Shown: positions 44,359 through 54,723, numbered from the stretch's first letter. The stretch: 64,000 nt of DNA from Planctomycetaceae bacterium (GCA_020426505.1 JAGQPX010000012.1:124001-188000); one strand, 5' to 3'. The notes: a model not told the origin generated them from the letters alone. Program-made: numbers and translations.

Positions 44359-46788
44359 TCATACCAGCCCGACCCGTTTGCGACAGACCCACTCTGTTGT
44401 CAGCAGGGCGACGAGCAACAGCAGAACCTCCCAGCGGTTCCATATGGGAATCGTGCGCTCGGTTGAGACAGGCACGGTTCTTCCCGAAGGGAGTTCAGTG
44501 AGCAGTCGATCCGCCTCCCAGAATGGGTAATAGGTGCCTCGCGAGACCTTCGCCGCGTCGACTAACTCGGCTGCCTGAAATGCCCGGTTCTGCAACTCGC
44601 CCGCTGCCACCTCCACACGAAAGTCAACACTCGGAACCGTGGCAGCCTCATCAGGCGACTCACCCGTCGGTTGCGCTGACGACGCCAGTCGCGCTCGATA
44701 CGCCCCAGGGGAGAGCGACGAGAGCTGCCCGCGATAGAGCAGGGGAGACTGGGGGAGCGGCGACAGGTTCACACTCTCCTGTGTCTCTCCCGGTCCGTCC
44801 ACCAGCACCTGCGGAACGACACCCTCGACAGGACGTGAATCCGGGTTCATCACACGCAATTGAAACTCAATCGTGTCTGCCGGTTGATAGACCCTGTGGT
44901 CCGTGACCAGTTCGAGCCCCTGCTCGCTGCTGTTCGAGTTCGATCGGCTGAGGTACCGCATCATCTGCAACCAATAGCGACCGTAATAGCGATCCTCGAC
45001 CCGCTCGCGCCAGCGCCACAATTCGTCTGTCGCATGAAACACCACCTGCCCGGCTCCGTATCGTTGCGAGACGACGATCGGCGATGGCTCCGACTCATGG
45101 CGAAGTGTGGGATGCTCCACGAGCACTTGCGCACCCGGCTTCCGCCGTGCAGCATCGAAGAGCCAGTACAACGGCGGCAGCGTCTCCCACACTCTTGTGT
45201 TCTCGTCGGACGAATCGGCGAGTCGCAATGCGGCTCGTGTGCGACCTTCGATCGTCAACGAGGCACGGAACCCGGTCGACGTCGATTGTGCATCTTGTGA
45301 AGAGAGTGACGGGTCGACCTCAACGGGAAGCAGATCACCCAGCGGCGTTGAGACATAGTCGATCGGGTTATGTGACGTGCCAGCGATGAACAACAACCCT
45401 CCGCCTCGTTCCGCAACGAAATCCCGTAACGACTCCAAGGCACCCGCACTCAGGAATGCGAGATCGACATCCCCCAGGATCACGACGTCGTAACTGAACA
45501 GGTCATCTCGACTGACCGGAAAGCGAGCCAAGGCCGTCTGATCCTCGTCGGCAAACCGGAGGTCGGCCGATTGCAGGACCGTCTGCAATTGGACCGCTGG
45601 ATCGCGTTCGAGCACGGGTTTGAGATGACGAAACTCCCAACGAGGTTGCTGCTCGACGAGCAAGACCTTCAGCTGCTCGCGGCGGACCTGCACACGGTGA
45701 GTTTCCAGATTGTTGTCCGTATTCGTTTCACCAGGCAACCGACGGACGCTCATGGTGTACTCGTAATCTCCCTCGTCTCCGGGCGAATCCGTGATCTCAA
45801 CCATGATCGGCTCGCCATCGCTTCCCAACTCGACCTCGACGCTGTCGATGACGTCGGGACGATCCTTGCGTCGCAGTGTGACGTTTGTCGTCTGACCGCT
45901 ATAGCCGAACGATTTCAACTGCATGGTGAACGTCAGCGGGTCATCGACGAACACGACATCAGGAGCCAACACGTCCGACAGTTCGAGGTCGCGGGCCGGT
46001 TCGTCACTGCCGAATCCGATGGGAATCAAGGGGACCGATCGGGCGCGTGCTTCCTCAGCGGCACGCACGAGACGGTCATCATCGCCGGTGGTGGTGATGC
46101 CGTCGGTCAGCACAACGATTGTGGTCGGCAAATTGCCTCGCAAATCGTCCAACACCTGCTGAACCGCGACCGCCGGTCGGGTTGCCTCTCCCGTCGGCTG
46201 TAACTGTCGCACCGCGTCGATGAGCACGTCGATTCGATCATTCGAATCGCCGTCAGCATCAAACTCGAGTGCCGATGACGTCCCCGCGAACGAGTACAGC
46301 TTAAGGCGATGGGAATGTTGCAACTCTCTCAGAAACCGACCGTCCTCCGCAGTGAGGATCGACTTGGCGAAACTCAGACGCACTGGCGGATCGGGTGCTG
46401 CAAGTTCAGCATGTCGCTTGGCCATCGATGCCGCTTGCGGATCGGAGAAACGATCCTCGAGTCCCATGCTGGCGGAGGTGTCAATCAGAATCGCTAACTG
46501 CGGGTGACCGGTCTGCGTTACGGAGAGTGACAACTGACCCAGCATGACGAGCAGGAGCACGAGACTTGCAAGTCGCAGCACGATCAATCCGGCTCGGGCG
46601 GGCCACGAGAGAGTTCGCGCATCTCGCACGTAAATGGCAATCACAGCGACAAGGCACAGAACTCCGAGCAACAGGAGCATCCAGGATGGCAGATTCGAGT
46701 CGAGCGGTGCAGCCGCGCGCAGGTCCCAGACCGTTCCCTGTCCGGGTCCGGGTCGCGGGATTTGCAGGTACCACTCGATGAGTCGCAT
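44359..46788 (-). CDS. vWA domain membrane protein
   Basis: An 809-residue protein from ATG 46788. Membrane helices at about 36-54 and 66-84 are followed by a von Willebrand A domain whose MIDAS motif DTSAS is at residues 103-107, with VVLTDGITTTGD later in the same domain. Then comes a beta-sandwich region and a glutamine-amidotransferase-like domain (LLVEQQPRWEFRHLKPVLER, VILGDVDLAFLSAGALESLR, GGGLLFIAGT), and a last membrane helix near the C-terminus (LLLLVALLTTEWVCRKR). Similar proteins stand in MoxR/DUF58 aerotolerance-type operons (family knowledge). The vWA domain probably binds a protein partner in a metal-dependent way; no MoxR or DUF58 gene is visible next to it here. Confidence 0.88.
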   Translation of the reverse strand: MRLIEWYLQIPRPGPGQGTVWDLRAAAPLDSNLPSWMLLLLGVLCLVAVIAIYVRDARTLSWPARAGLIVLRLASLVLLLVMLGQLSLSVTQTGHPQLAILIDTSASMGLEDRFSDPQAASMAKRHAELAAPDPPVRLSFAKSILTAEDGRFLRELQHSHRLKLYSFAGTSSALEFDADGDSNDRIDVLIDAVRQLQPTGEATRPAVAVQQVLDDLRGNLPTTIVVLTDGITTTGDDDRLVRAAEEARARSVPLIPIGFGSDEPARDLELSDVLAPDVVFVDDPLTFTMQLKSFGYSGQTTNVTLRRKDRPDVIDSVEVELGSDGEPIMVEITDSPGDEGDYEYTMSVRRLPGETNTDNNLETHRVQVRREQLKVLLVEQQPRWEFRHLKPVLERDPAVQLQTVLQSADLRFADEDQTALARFPVSRDDLFSYDVVILGDVDLAFLSAGALESLRDFVAERGGGLLFIAGTSHNPIDYVSTPLGDLLPVEVDPSLSSQDAQSTSTGFRASLTIEGRTRAALRLADSSDENTRVWETLPPLYWLFDAARRKPGAQVLVEHPTLRHESEPSPIVVSQRYGAGQVVFHATDELWRWRERVEDRYYGRYWLQMMRYLSRSNSNSSEQGLELVTDHRVYQPADTIEFQLRVMNPDSRPVEGVVPQVLVDGPGETQESVNLSPLPQSPLLYRGQLSSLSPGAYRARLASSAQPTGESPDEAATVPSVDFRVEVAAGELQNRAFQAAELVDAAKVSRGTYYPFWEADRLLTELPSGRTVPVSTERTIPIWNRWEVLLLLVALLTTEWVCRKRVGLV

Positions 46789-46842
46789 CACTCAGATGAC
46801 CCTATTTGCAGCATCATGCGATTGTCGGACATTTTGTGAGTT

Positions 46843-46862
46843 GTGATGACAACCGTCATCAC
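46843..46862. promoter_or_regulatory. Small perfect inverted repeat in the vWA/M32 divergent gap
   Basis: GTGATGAC (46843-46850) and GTCATCAC (46855-46862) are exact inverted repeats around AACC. They lie 55-75 nt upstream of the vWA start in the gap shared with the M32 carboxypeptidase gene. It may be an operator or a leader hairpin; no regulator is identified. Confidence 0.45.
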
Positions 46863-47077
46863 GTTAACGAAGCAGATCGACGCGTTGTGACAGTTCAAGC
46901 CCGCAATACCCATCGCATTTCATTGATGTGTGTCTCTCACGCAGCGAGCCGCGATCTGCGGAAAATCTGCTTGCATTCTAGGGGCGTGCAACCTAGCCTC
47001 AAGTCGCTCTTGGGCCGGCGAGGCTGAGAGTCCCCCCAATCATCCCCGCGACGAGCCCACCCCACGGAGGAACCGCC

Positions 47078-48595
47078 ATGTCAGAGCCGGACGCGCCTGC
47101 ATATACAGAGCTGATTGGACATCTGCAGGAATCAGCTCTCCTGGCATCTTGCTCGCATCTTCTCGGCTGGGATGAGCAAACGTACCTCCCCGCGCAGGGT
47201 GCCGAACACCGTGCTGAACAGATGGCCTTGCTCGCCGGGTTGGTCCATGAGCGAACCGTCTCGCCGCGGATCGGAGAGTTATTGTCCGAGTTGGATCGCA
47301 TTGATCTCGGAGCCGAAACCGCCGCAGCGGCCAATGTTCGCGAAGCTCGACGGTCGTACGAACGGGCAACCCGGCTGCCCAAGGAACTCGTCGTCGAACT
47401 CAGCCGCGTCACAACTCTGTCACAACAGGCCTGGGTGGAAGCCCGGCAGGCAAAGGATTTCAAGAAGTTTGAACCGTGGCTCGAGAAGGTCATCGCCCTC
47501 AAACGTGAGGAAGCCACAGCCGTCGGTTACGGGGACGGAGTTCCCTACGATGCCTTGCTCGACGATTACGAACCGGGCATGACCGCAGAAAAAGTTCAGG
47601 CCGCCTTCACCCCGTTGAGAGACGATCTGGTCAGCCTGGTTCAGCAGATCGCCGGATCATCAGTCACACCCGATCGTTCGATCGTGACGCGTGCCTACTC
47701 GATTGATGCACAACGTGCGTTCGGTCGACGGGCGGCGGAGGCCATCGGTTTCGACTTCTCCGCCGGTCGACTCGACGAAGCAGCTCACCCCTTCTGCTCG
47801 GGCATCGGACCGGGTGATTGCCGGCTGACGACGCGTTACGACGAACACTTCTTCCCGCAAGCGTTGTTTGGCACGCTTCACGAAGCGGGGCACGGACTTT
47901 ACGAGCAAGGACTCAACCGTGACGCCTTCGGCACAGCGATGGGCCACTCCGCCTCGCTCGGGATTCATGAGTCGCAGTCGCGCATGTGGGAGAATTTCGT
48001 CGGTCGCCGCCGCGCCTTCTGGGAGCACTTTCTCACACCGTTCCGGGAGACATTCTCGACGGCGCTCGGCGACGTCTCACTTGATGAGTTCTACGCGGCG
48101 ATCAACATCGTCGAACCGTCCTTCATCCGCGTCGAGGCGGACGAGGTAACATACAACCTGCACATCATGTTGCGGTTCGAGTTGGAGCAACTACTGATCT
48201 CGGGTGACCTGTCCGCCGCTGATGTGCCTGCCGCCTGGAACCAGAAGTTCGAGGAGTTTTTCAGCCTCTCGCCTCCGGATGATTCGGTCGGATGCATGCA
48301 GGACGTTCACTGGAGTGCCGGCCTGATTGGCTACTTCCCGACATACGCATTGGGCAACATGTACGCGGCTCAGTTCTTCAATGCTGCCCAAAGTGAATTG
48401 GGCGATCTGCACCAACAGTTTTCACGAGGCGAATTCGCTCCACTGAAAGACTGGCTCCGTACGAACATCCACCAACGAGGACACCTGTATCAGGCAGATC
48501 GTCTGCTCGAAGTCGTCACCAGCGAAACGCTCTCCCACGAACCACTCACCGATCATCTCACATCCAAGTTCGGCGAACTCTACAACCTCGGATGA
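47078..48595 (+). CDS. Carboxypeptidase M32
   Basis: A 505-residue, almost all-helical zinc carboxypeptidase, the usual length of the family (Taq and Pfu carboxypeptidases). The active site HEAGH is at residues 268-272 (TLHEAGHGLYEQG), and HESQSRMWEN with the third ligand Glu follows near 298. The end of the chain (SLSPPDDSVGCMQDVHWSAG, then GYFPTYALGNMYAAQF) is also conserved. GGAGGA precedes the ATG at a good distance. Cytoplasmic peptide breakdown is the expected role. It is divergent from the vWA gene, with a 289-nt control region between them. Confidence 0.95.
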   Translation: MSEPDAPAYTELIGHLQESALLASCSHLLGWDEQTYLPAQGAEHRAEQMALLAGLVHERTVSPRIGELLSELDRIDLGAETAAAANVREARRSYERATRLPKELVVELSRVTTLSQQAWVEARQAKDFKKFEPWLEKVIALKREEATAVGYGDGVPYDALLDDYEPGMTAEKVQAAFTPLRDDLVSLVQQIAGSSVTPDRSIVTRAYSIDAQRAFGRRAAEAIGFDFSAGRLDEAAHPFCSGIGPGDCRLTTRYDEHFFPQALFGTLHEAGHGLYEQGLNRDAFGTAMGHSASLGIHESQSRMWENFVGRRRAFWEHFLTPFRETFSTALGDVSLDEFYAAINIVEPSFIRVEADEVTYNLHIMLRFELEQLLISGDLSAADVPAAWNQKFEEFFSLSPPDDSVGCMQDVHWSAGLIGYFPTYALGNMYAAQFFNAAQSELGDLHQQFSRGEFAPLKDWLRTNIHQRGHLYQADRLLEVVTSETLSHEPLTDHLTSKFGELYNLG

Positions 48596-48658
48596 ACATC
48601 CCAAGCCGACGGTTCTACCGTCGAGCGATGGCGATGTTCGAGACGTTTTTTCACCGCG

Positions 48659-51600
48659 TCACTCAAACCGCAGCAACCCGAACCCTTCGGCGCGCGGTCG
48701 AGATCCGCAGGGGAGTGTCCAACTCTCGACCCCGATTGTCGGCATCACACGGGCAATCGCTGTTCCCCAGGTGTCTCCCGACGCCGGTGAATGTGCGACG
48801 AGTTCGCTGAACGGAATTGCCATTTCGATTCGCCAATGTTTCTCGTCGGTGACCGCAGCGATGTAACGCTGACAGTTCCATCCCCGGTTCTCCCAACAGG
48901 CGTCGGTTGTCCAGCCTCGTTGGTCGACATCGATTTGATAGTGGGTCGCATAATCACGATCAACGTCGAACGAGAAGTTCAACCGGTCGAAGTCGGCGAG
49001 ATCGGCATCGTGCGTTCGTCCCGGCAGATGTGGAGGATCGGACGGCAATTCTGAATCTCGCGGCACCTCAGCAGCGACGTACAAAAAACGGGCATCGTAA
49101 GCGAGTCGAACGTTCGCACCCGGCGGCAACTCATCGCCCTCTGCAAATGGCTGTCTGGTTTGACGATGCTCCGCCTCGTTTCTCAATCGCACCGGCGACG
49201 CCCGTTGCCAGCAGAGATCGTGAAACTCGCCATCCAACAACGGCGGCTCCGATGCAATGCTGCATAGCATCACCGCAGATGGAGCCAGAGTCTCCGGTTG
49301 CGCGAGCCACACTTCGTCGGACGCGACATTGTTCCAGGGACTGCCGGAGGTCTCGTTGATGAATCTGCGGCAGATCTCATCCGACAGGCGCGGTCGATTC
49401 TCGCGGCGATGCATCGATGCCAGCAGGAACTGGCTCGCGGGACCGGCAGCCTCCTGCGGTGAGTGCTCCTCCAACAATTTCATCATACGCGCTGCCCCCT
49501 GTCGCCACTGCTCGCGTCGCACGGAATGCTGCTCAGCCTCACCGGCGATCATCACCTGCCCATTGGCCGAAGTCTGCTGAATGTCCGAGCGGGGCGACGT
49601 GCTGATCGCCTGCTGAAGACGAGCCGGCTGCACGGGCGTGACGTTTTCGAGTCGCGACTTCTGCACGCTGGTCGATTCACGCAGCCTCTGCCAGGCGACT
49701 TCCTCGCTCGCCCAGAATCTCAGCAGCCATGTCATCGCATCGATCGCAGGGGGCTGACTCGGATATCGTTCCGTCAACTCAACGAGCACGGCTTCTGCGT
49801 TCTCCCAGTCGCCCCGGACACGGTACTCACCCGCAAGCTGATGCAGTTGAATGGCCGCCTGATCATCGGGAGCTCCCCCCACGATGTCGGCTGTCTGCCC
49901 GATGAGTTGCGCCGCATGTCGCGGATCGTCCAGTGACCGCTCAGCGAAAGATGCGAGGTTCCGCTGTCGTTGGGCGAGCCGTTCAGCTTCAGCAAGAACG
50001 TCTTCGTCGATCGATGGCAACTCACGACGAGCCTCGCCACCCGGACTGAGAATAAGGCCGGCAAAGAAATCGGGCAGCGACGTCTCGGATGTCCCGTTCA
50101 AGGGTACTGCCGCGTACGATTCTCGCCGTCCTTCAGTGACGTTACCGGCGTTCAGAATTGCATAAGGTTCATCCGCGGCCATCGTCAGCGACTTGCCGAC
50201 GTGAGCGAGCAGCTCATACACATCCAGCTGTACGGAACCCTCACTGCCGTCAGGAAGTCGACGAAACATTCGTTTGACCTCCCACGCAGGCAGATGGAGT
50301 GCGGTTCGCAACTCGGCGAGTTGAGTTTCGTCGGCTGCCTGTTGAGCGGCCAGACGGACCGCATCGACAAGGAGCGTCGTCGCTGCATCGTCACTCGCTG
50401 GCGAATCGACCACGACGATATCCGGTCGCCACGCGCTCAACAGACAGACCAATCGTGCGAGCATCGTCTCCCGCAGTTGGTTGTCCGTGAGCAGTTGCCA
50501 TTCGCGGACGAGTTCCGTCTGATTGTGGTCGAGACCCGGAGCAGCGATGGGGAACGCCCAGTCGACCGTGCCTGCACTGCCACCTGCGGTGGTGACCGCC
50601 TGCTGCAACCGGAGATCGAGCAATCGCCCGTCGTTAGCGTCGGGACCGACATCTCGCCGCGACACGACGGTGCTGACCGTGCGGTATCCCAGTTCGCTTC
50701 CGTACTTCGTGGTGAGATTGAGCGACACATAATCTTCATGGGCGTGCAAAGCGAGCAGAGCCGCTCGTCGGCTTTGACCTCGATTGGTTGTCCATGTTGC
50801 ACCGCCATCGGTCGTGCGGAGAATGCATCCGAGTGCTCCGACTGCAATGCCATGAGTCTCTGATGTGAACGCGAGCGACTCGATCGGAGCCGCATGTCCG
50901 GTAGGATACCCGGTCCACGTGTTGCCATTGTCCGCCGAGTGCCACACGACGCTCCCCGGCTGACCCGCGATCCAGACCGAACTTCCCACAGCTGCAACAG
51001 CCCGGAAGTCCATCACATCCCGTAATGCGCGAGGCAGGTCGCCGTCCGGTTGACTCCACGAGATGCCCGCGTTGTCCGTCTTGAGAAGCAGACCACCATC
51101 TCCGACCAGCCAACCTCGCAAGTCGGCCGCAATTGTCACGTCGCAGACGCCTCGCAACCCGCTTGCTCCTGCGAACGTCTCCTGAAGTTTGCCAACAGAG
51201 ACCGTTGTGTACCGGCCCATCTGACCGGCGACAAAACCCTGCTCGACACTGTAACTCGCGAGCGTCCGCCAACCGTTTGTCGCTGTCCCGGGAACAGCGT
51301 GCCACGTGTTACCACCGTCCTTCGTCGACATGACTCCCGTCGGGAAAGCAGCATTGATTTCGCCCACCGCAATGCCGTTTTCAAGGTCGAAGAACTTCAC
51401 CGCATGCAACAGGGGCAGTAACTCCCCTCCAAGCCGCTCCCATGTCTCGCCGCCATCGGTCGTGTGCAGCACGATGCCGTCTGTCTCCTGACCGCCGCGT
51501 CTCACCGACCCGCCGACGATCCAGCCGACGCTGTTCGTCAGGAAGCACATACCTCGCAAACATGTCTCGACATTCGATGGCACGAGTGTCCACCGCTCCC

Positions 51601-51826
51601 CGCCGTCACTCGTCTGCCAGATGACACCTCGTTCGCCGACCGCCCATCCCTGCGATGCACCGACCATCTGCACATCATGCAGCCCGGCATCATCAAGCAG
51701 CGGCGAGATCGTCCGTGGTGCCGACGAGACCGGCAGCGCCAACCGCGAATCGCCGTACGACAATCGCACATGCGTGAAAACGATCAGCAATCCAGCGATG
51801 AGAATCCGAGTCTCACATCGACTCAT
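48659..51826 (-). CDS. Secreted Ycf48-like propeller protein with C-terminal CBM9-like domain
   Basis: A 1055-residue protein. ATG 51826 is chosen because AAGGAGG stands at the ideal distance upstream and a signal peptide follows (ILIAGLLIVFTHVRLSYGDS). Residues about 35-370 repeat DGGxTW-type blades (TSDGGERWTLVPSN, TTDGGETWERLGG, STKDGGNTWHAVPG, RTTDGGATWTTNRG), as in Ycf48/BNR-like propellers. A long helical region of unknown fold follows (430-830, with a YPSQPPAIDAMTWLL-like TPR stretch). The last 190 residues look like a family 9 carbohydrate-binding module (LDGEFHDLCWQRASP, FSFDVDRDYATHYQIDV, WRIEMAIPFSEL). Polymer binding at the cell surface is inferred; the enzymatic role, if any, is unknown. 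Confidence 0.82.
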   Translation of the reverse strand: MSRCETRILIAGLLIVFTHVRLSYGDSRLALPVSSAPRTISPLLDDAGLHDVQMVGASQGWAVGERGVIWQTSDGGERWTLVPSNVETCLRGMCFLTNSVGWIVGGSVRRGGQETDGIVLHTTDGGETWERLGGELLPLLHAVKFFDLENGIAVGEINAAFPTGVMSTKDGGNTWHAVPGTATNGWRTLASYSVEQGFVAGQMGRYTTVSVGKLQETFAGASGLRGVCDVTIAADLRGWLVGDGGLLLKTDNAGISWSQPDGDLPRALRDVMDFRAVAAVGSSVWIAGQPGSVVWHSADNGNTWTGYPTGHAAPIESLAFTSETHGIAVGALGCILRTTDGGATWTTNRGQSRRAALLALHAHEDYVSLNLTTKYGSELGYRTVSTVVSRRDVGPDANDGRLLDLRLQQAVTTAGGSAGTVDWAFPIAAPGLDHNQTELVREWQLLTDNQLRETMLARLVCLLSAWRPDIVVVDSPASDDAATTLLVDAVRLAAQQAADETQLAELRTALHLPAWEVKRMFRRLPDGSEGSVQLDVYELLAHVGKSLTMAADEPYAILNAGNVTEGRRESYAAVPLNGTSETSLPDFFAGLILSPGGEARRELPSIDEDVLAEAERLAQRQRNLASFAERSLDDPRHAAQLIGQTADIVGGAPDDQAAIQLHQLAGEYRVRGDWENAEAVLVELTERYPSQPPAIDAMTWLLRFWASEEVAWQRLRESTSVQKSRLENVTPVQPARLQQAISTSPRSDIQQTSANGQVMIAGEAEQHSVRREQWRQGAARMMKLLEEHSPQEAAGPASQFLLASMHRRENRPRLSDEICRRFINETSGSPWNNVASDEVWLAQPETLAPSAVMLCSIASEPPLLDGEFHDLCWQRASPVRLRNEAEHRQTRQPFAEGDELPPGANVRLAYDARFLYVAAEVPRDSELPSDPPHLPGRTHDADLADFDRLNFSFDVDRDYATHYQIDVDQRGWTTDACWENRGWNCQRYIAAVTDEKHWRIEMAIPFSELVAHSPASGDTWGTAIARVMPTIGVESWTLPCGSRPRAEGFGLLRFE

Positions 51827-52053
51827 GGCCAGCCTCCTTGTATGGGCCATTCCGACAAACCAGTCAGAGCGATGCATTGTGACGCATTCGTCCAATTTCC
51901 GGGAGACCGATTCTCAACCACTGAATGGACTGCGATTTTGCACTCGTTTAGCGATCGATCATCCACGAGCCCAGCGCGATGCGTTCTCGCGATCCGACTG
52001 CTAAGATGCCTCTATCATCAAGGCCAAACGAGTCCAAAACGCGAGCAACCAGC

Positions 52054-53628
52054 ATGACCACACAACCCATCCTCATCGACGGCGAATGGCGACAATCCAC
52101 CGGGACGACCGCCTTTCTGGCCGTCAATCCGGCGAACAAACAGCCGCTCGCAGACGAGTTCCCCTTCAGTCCCTGGGGCGAGGTCGAACAGGCTCTCAAG
52201 GCTGCTGATGCCGCGTTCACTGCTGTTCGCGATTGGCCCGGGGAGCGATTTGCAGCGTTCCTCGAAGCCTACGCGGACGCCATCGAGTCACGCACCGATG
52301 CGATCGTGGACCTCGCCAATCAGGAAACGGGGCTACCCGTCGAACCGCGACTCAAGAACGTGGAACTCCCACGCACGACCAACCAGCTTCGTCAGGCGGC
52401 CACTGCTGCACGGGACGGATCATGGGTCAACGCGACGATCGACACGGCGACAGGCATCCGCTCACAGCTCGCAGCGATCGGCCCTGTTGCTGTCTTCGGT
52501 CCGAACAACTTTCCGCTCGCATTCAACAGCATCGCGGGGGGCGACTTCGCAGCAGCCGTTGCTGCGGGCAATCCGGTCATCGCCAAAGGTCACTCATCCC
52601 ATCCAGGCACGACGAAACTGCTCGCCGAAGCGGCGCACGAGGCAGCACAAGCGACGAACATGCCCAGCGGGTTCGTCCAGCTGATCTATCGCACCTCCCA
52701 TGAAGATGGCGCGAAGCTCGTGTCGCATCCGTTGCTTGGAGCCTCCGGCTACACCGGCTCTCGACAGGCGGGACTGGTCCTCAAGACGGCTTGCGACCGA
52801 GTCGGCAAGCCGATTTACCTGGAACTGTCGAGCGTCAACCCGGTCTTCATCCTTCCCGGTGCTCTGACCGAACGGCTGAACGACCTCGCCGCCGAGTTCA
52901 CCACCAGTTGCCTGATGGGTGCCGGTCAGTTCTGCACCAACCCAGGCATTGTCGTGCTGAAAGCGGGTGACCAAACGGACAACTTCGTCTCTGCTGTCGC
53001 CAATGGTTTTGCAGAGGCAACACCCGGCACGCTTCTCTCCGGCGGCGTCGAACAGAACTTCCGGGCCGGCATCGTCGCCCTTCAGCGAGCGGGTGCTGAG
53101 GTCATCACCGGTAACGAACCGGCCGACGGCGACCGCTTCTGTTATGCCAACACGCTCCTCAAAGTGACTGGCGATCAATTCCTCAGCGACCCACACGGCT
53201 TGCAGGAAGAGGCGTTCGGCAATGCCTCACTGTTCGTCATCGCGGCTGATGATGACCAACTCACCCGCATCGCGGAGCAGTTCGAGGGGAACCTCACCGG
53301 CTGTTTCTATACCGACACCCAAGGCAGCGACGATGCGTTGTACGATCGGCTGGCACCCATCATCCGTCAACGCGTTGGTCGTTTGTTGAATGACAAGATG
53401 CCGACCGGCGTCGCAGTCAGCCCGGCCATGAACCACGGCGGCCCTTTCCCCGCCACCGGCCATCCCGGCTTTACCGCCGTCGGCATCCCCGCGTCGATCA
53501 CACGCTTTGCGATGCTCCAATCCTACGACAACATCCGCCCGCATCGCTTGCCACCCGCCCTGCAAGACAAGAACCCCACCGTCATGTGGCGCCGCATCGA
53601 CGGCGAATGGACGAAGGCGGATGTTTGA
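52054..53628 (+). CDS. Aldehyde dehydrogenase, ketoglutaric semialdehyde-type
   Basis: A 524-residue NAD(P)-dependent aldehyde dehydrogenase from ATG 52054. The catalytic Cys294 lies in MGAGQFCTNPG and the general base Glu257 in LELSSVNPVF; that SSVNP sequence is typical of alpha-ketoglutarate semialdehyde dehydrogenases (family knowledge). The cofactor site and the FGPNNFPLAFNSIAGGDFAA block are complete. It stands 30 nt upstream of a Gfo/Idh oxidoreductase gene on the same strand, a pairing that fits oxidative breakdown of a sugar acid to 2-oxoglutarate. No lactonase or dehydratase of such a pathway is in the window. Confidence 0.92.
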   Translation: MTTQPILIDGEWRQSTGTTAFLAVNPANKQPLADEFPFSPWGEVEQALKAADAAFTAVRDWPGERFAAFLEAYADAIESRTDAIVDLANQETGLPVEPRLKNVELPRTTNQLRQAATAARDGSWVNATIDTATGIRSQLAAIGPVAVFGPNNFPLAFNSIAGGDFAAAVAAGNPVIAKGHSSHPGTTKLLAEAAHEAAQATNMPSGFVQLIYRTSHEDGAKLVSHPLLGASGYTGSRQAGLVLKTACDRVGKPIYLELSSVNPVFILPGALTERLNDLAAEFTTSCLMGAGQFCTNPGIVVLKAGDQTDNFVSAVANGFAEATPGTLLSGGVEQNFRAGIVALQRAGAEVITGNEPADGDRFCYANTLLKVTGDQFLSDPHGLQEEAFGNASLFVIAADDDQLTRIAEQFEGNLTGCFYTDTQGSDDALYDRLAPIIRQRVGRLLNDKMPTGVAVSPAMNHGGPFPATGHPGFTAVGIPASITRFAMLQSYDNIRPHRLPPALQDKNPTVMWRRIDGEWTKADV

Positions 53629-53658
53629 TGGACTTCACACGAATGAAAGCTATACACG

Positions 53659-54639
53659 ATGACCACACCTATCAAATTCGGTATCCTTGGGTGCGGACGT
53701 ATCGTCGAACGCGGACTCGGACCGGGGTTGCGTGACTCTCCATTGGCGGAGTTGCATGCGATTGCGAGTCGGCGGCCGGGCGTCTCTGCCGAGTGGGCGG
53801 AGAAGCACGGTGCGGCGAAGGCGTACGACTCGTACGAGGAATTGCTGGCAGACCCGGAGGTGCAGGCGGTCTACGTGCCGTGTCAGGGGCACGAGCATCG
53901 GCAATGGACGATCGCCGCTGCGAAAGCGGGCAAGCATGTGCTCTGTGAGAAGCCGTTGGCACTGACGGTTGCCGAGACGGAAGAGATGATCGCTGCCTGT
54001 GACGAAGCGGGGGTGATCCTGCAGGAAGCATTCATGTGGCGGCATCATCCGCGCGTAACCCGCACGAAGGAGTTGCTGGACGAGGGAGCCATCGGCAAGT
54101 TGCGGCTGATTGTCGCCAGCTTCACGTTCGACATCGATCGCAGCGACTGGCGGATGCAACCGGAGAAGGGGGGCGGCGCGATGTGGGACATCGGCTGCTA
54201 TGGCGTCAATTGCAGTCGTTACTTTACCGGGGCAGAGCCAAGCGACGTTCACGCTCACGCTCACTGGGGGGAAACGGGCATCGACATGACGATGCAGATC
54301 GCCCTCGCGTTCCCCGGCGACATCGTGGCCAACATCGACTGCAGCTTCGAGGCCCCCTTCCGCTGCCGTGCTGAACTGGTCGGGACAAAGGGCCGCATGT
54401 TTCTGGAGGACGCCTTTTTGCCCAAAGACGAATCGGTCATCTTGCTGCAACGTACCACGGACCAAGAGCCGATCATCGAAGTCGAACGCACTGAGCCCGC
54501 CAATCAATTCGCCTGTGAAGTCACGACCTTCTGCGAATCCATCGCCGCTGGCTCTCTCCGGGCTCCCGCTGAGAACGGCCTTGCGAACATGAAAGTGATG
54601 GAATCCGTGCTCGAAAAGGCCACGTCTGCCCGTCAGTGA
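53659..54639 (+). CDS. Gfo/Idh/MocA family oxidoreductase, second in window
   Basis: A 326-residue protein with a Rossmann start FGILGCGRIVERGLGPGLRD and the conserved LCEKPLALT. The C-terminal domain has GGGAMWDIGCYGVNCSRYF, with the family's catalytic Asp and His-like region, and NIDCSFEAPFRCRAELVGTK. It is 30 nt after the aldehyde dehydrogenase gene, so the two are probably co-transcribed and act on the same sugar compound. No export signal is seen. A copy of the dispersed GGGTGGC repeat follows its stop by 84 nt. Confidence 0.93.
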   Translation: MTTPIKFGILGCGRIVERGLGPGLRDSPLAELHAIASRRPGVSAEWAEKHGAAKAYDSYEELLADPEVQAVYVPCQGHEHRQWTIAAAKAGKHVLCEKPLALTVAETEEMIAACDEAGVILQEAFMWRHHPRVTRTKELLDEGAIGKLRLIVASFTFDIDRSDWRMQPEKGGGAMWDIGCYGVNCSRYFTGAEPSDVHAHAHWGETGIDMTMQIALAFPGDIVANIDCSFEAPFRCRAELVGTKGRMFLEDAFLPKDESVILLQRTTDQEPIIEVERTEPANQFACEVTTFCESIAAGSLRAPAENGLANMKVMESVLEKATSARQ

Positions 54640-54723
54640 ACAACGACAACCGGTCATGACCCACCCGGTCAGTGCTCATACGTCGACCTGAATAGTGGAC
54701 CGTCACTGCTAGGAATTCGGGTT

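Noticed and set aside
49970..50863. A 297-codon plus-strand frame opposite the Ycf48-CBM9-like gene
   Set aside because: Antisense of a continuous propeller and helical coding region; no domain seen.
53650..54657. A 335-codon minus-strand frame opposite the Gfo/Idh gene
   Set aside because: The plus strand has the Rossmann and EKP motifs; the minus frame has none.
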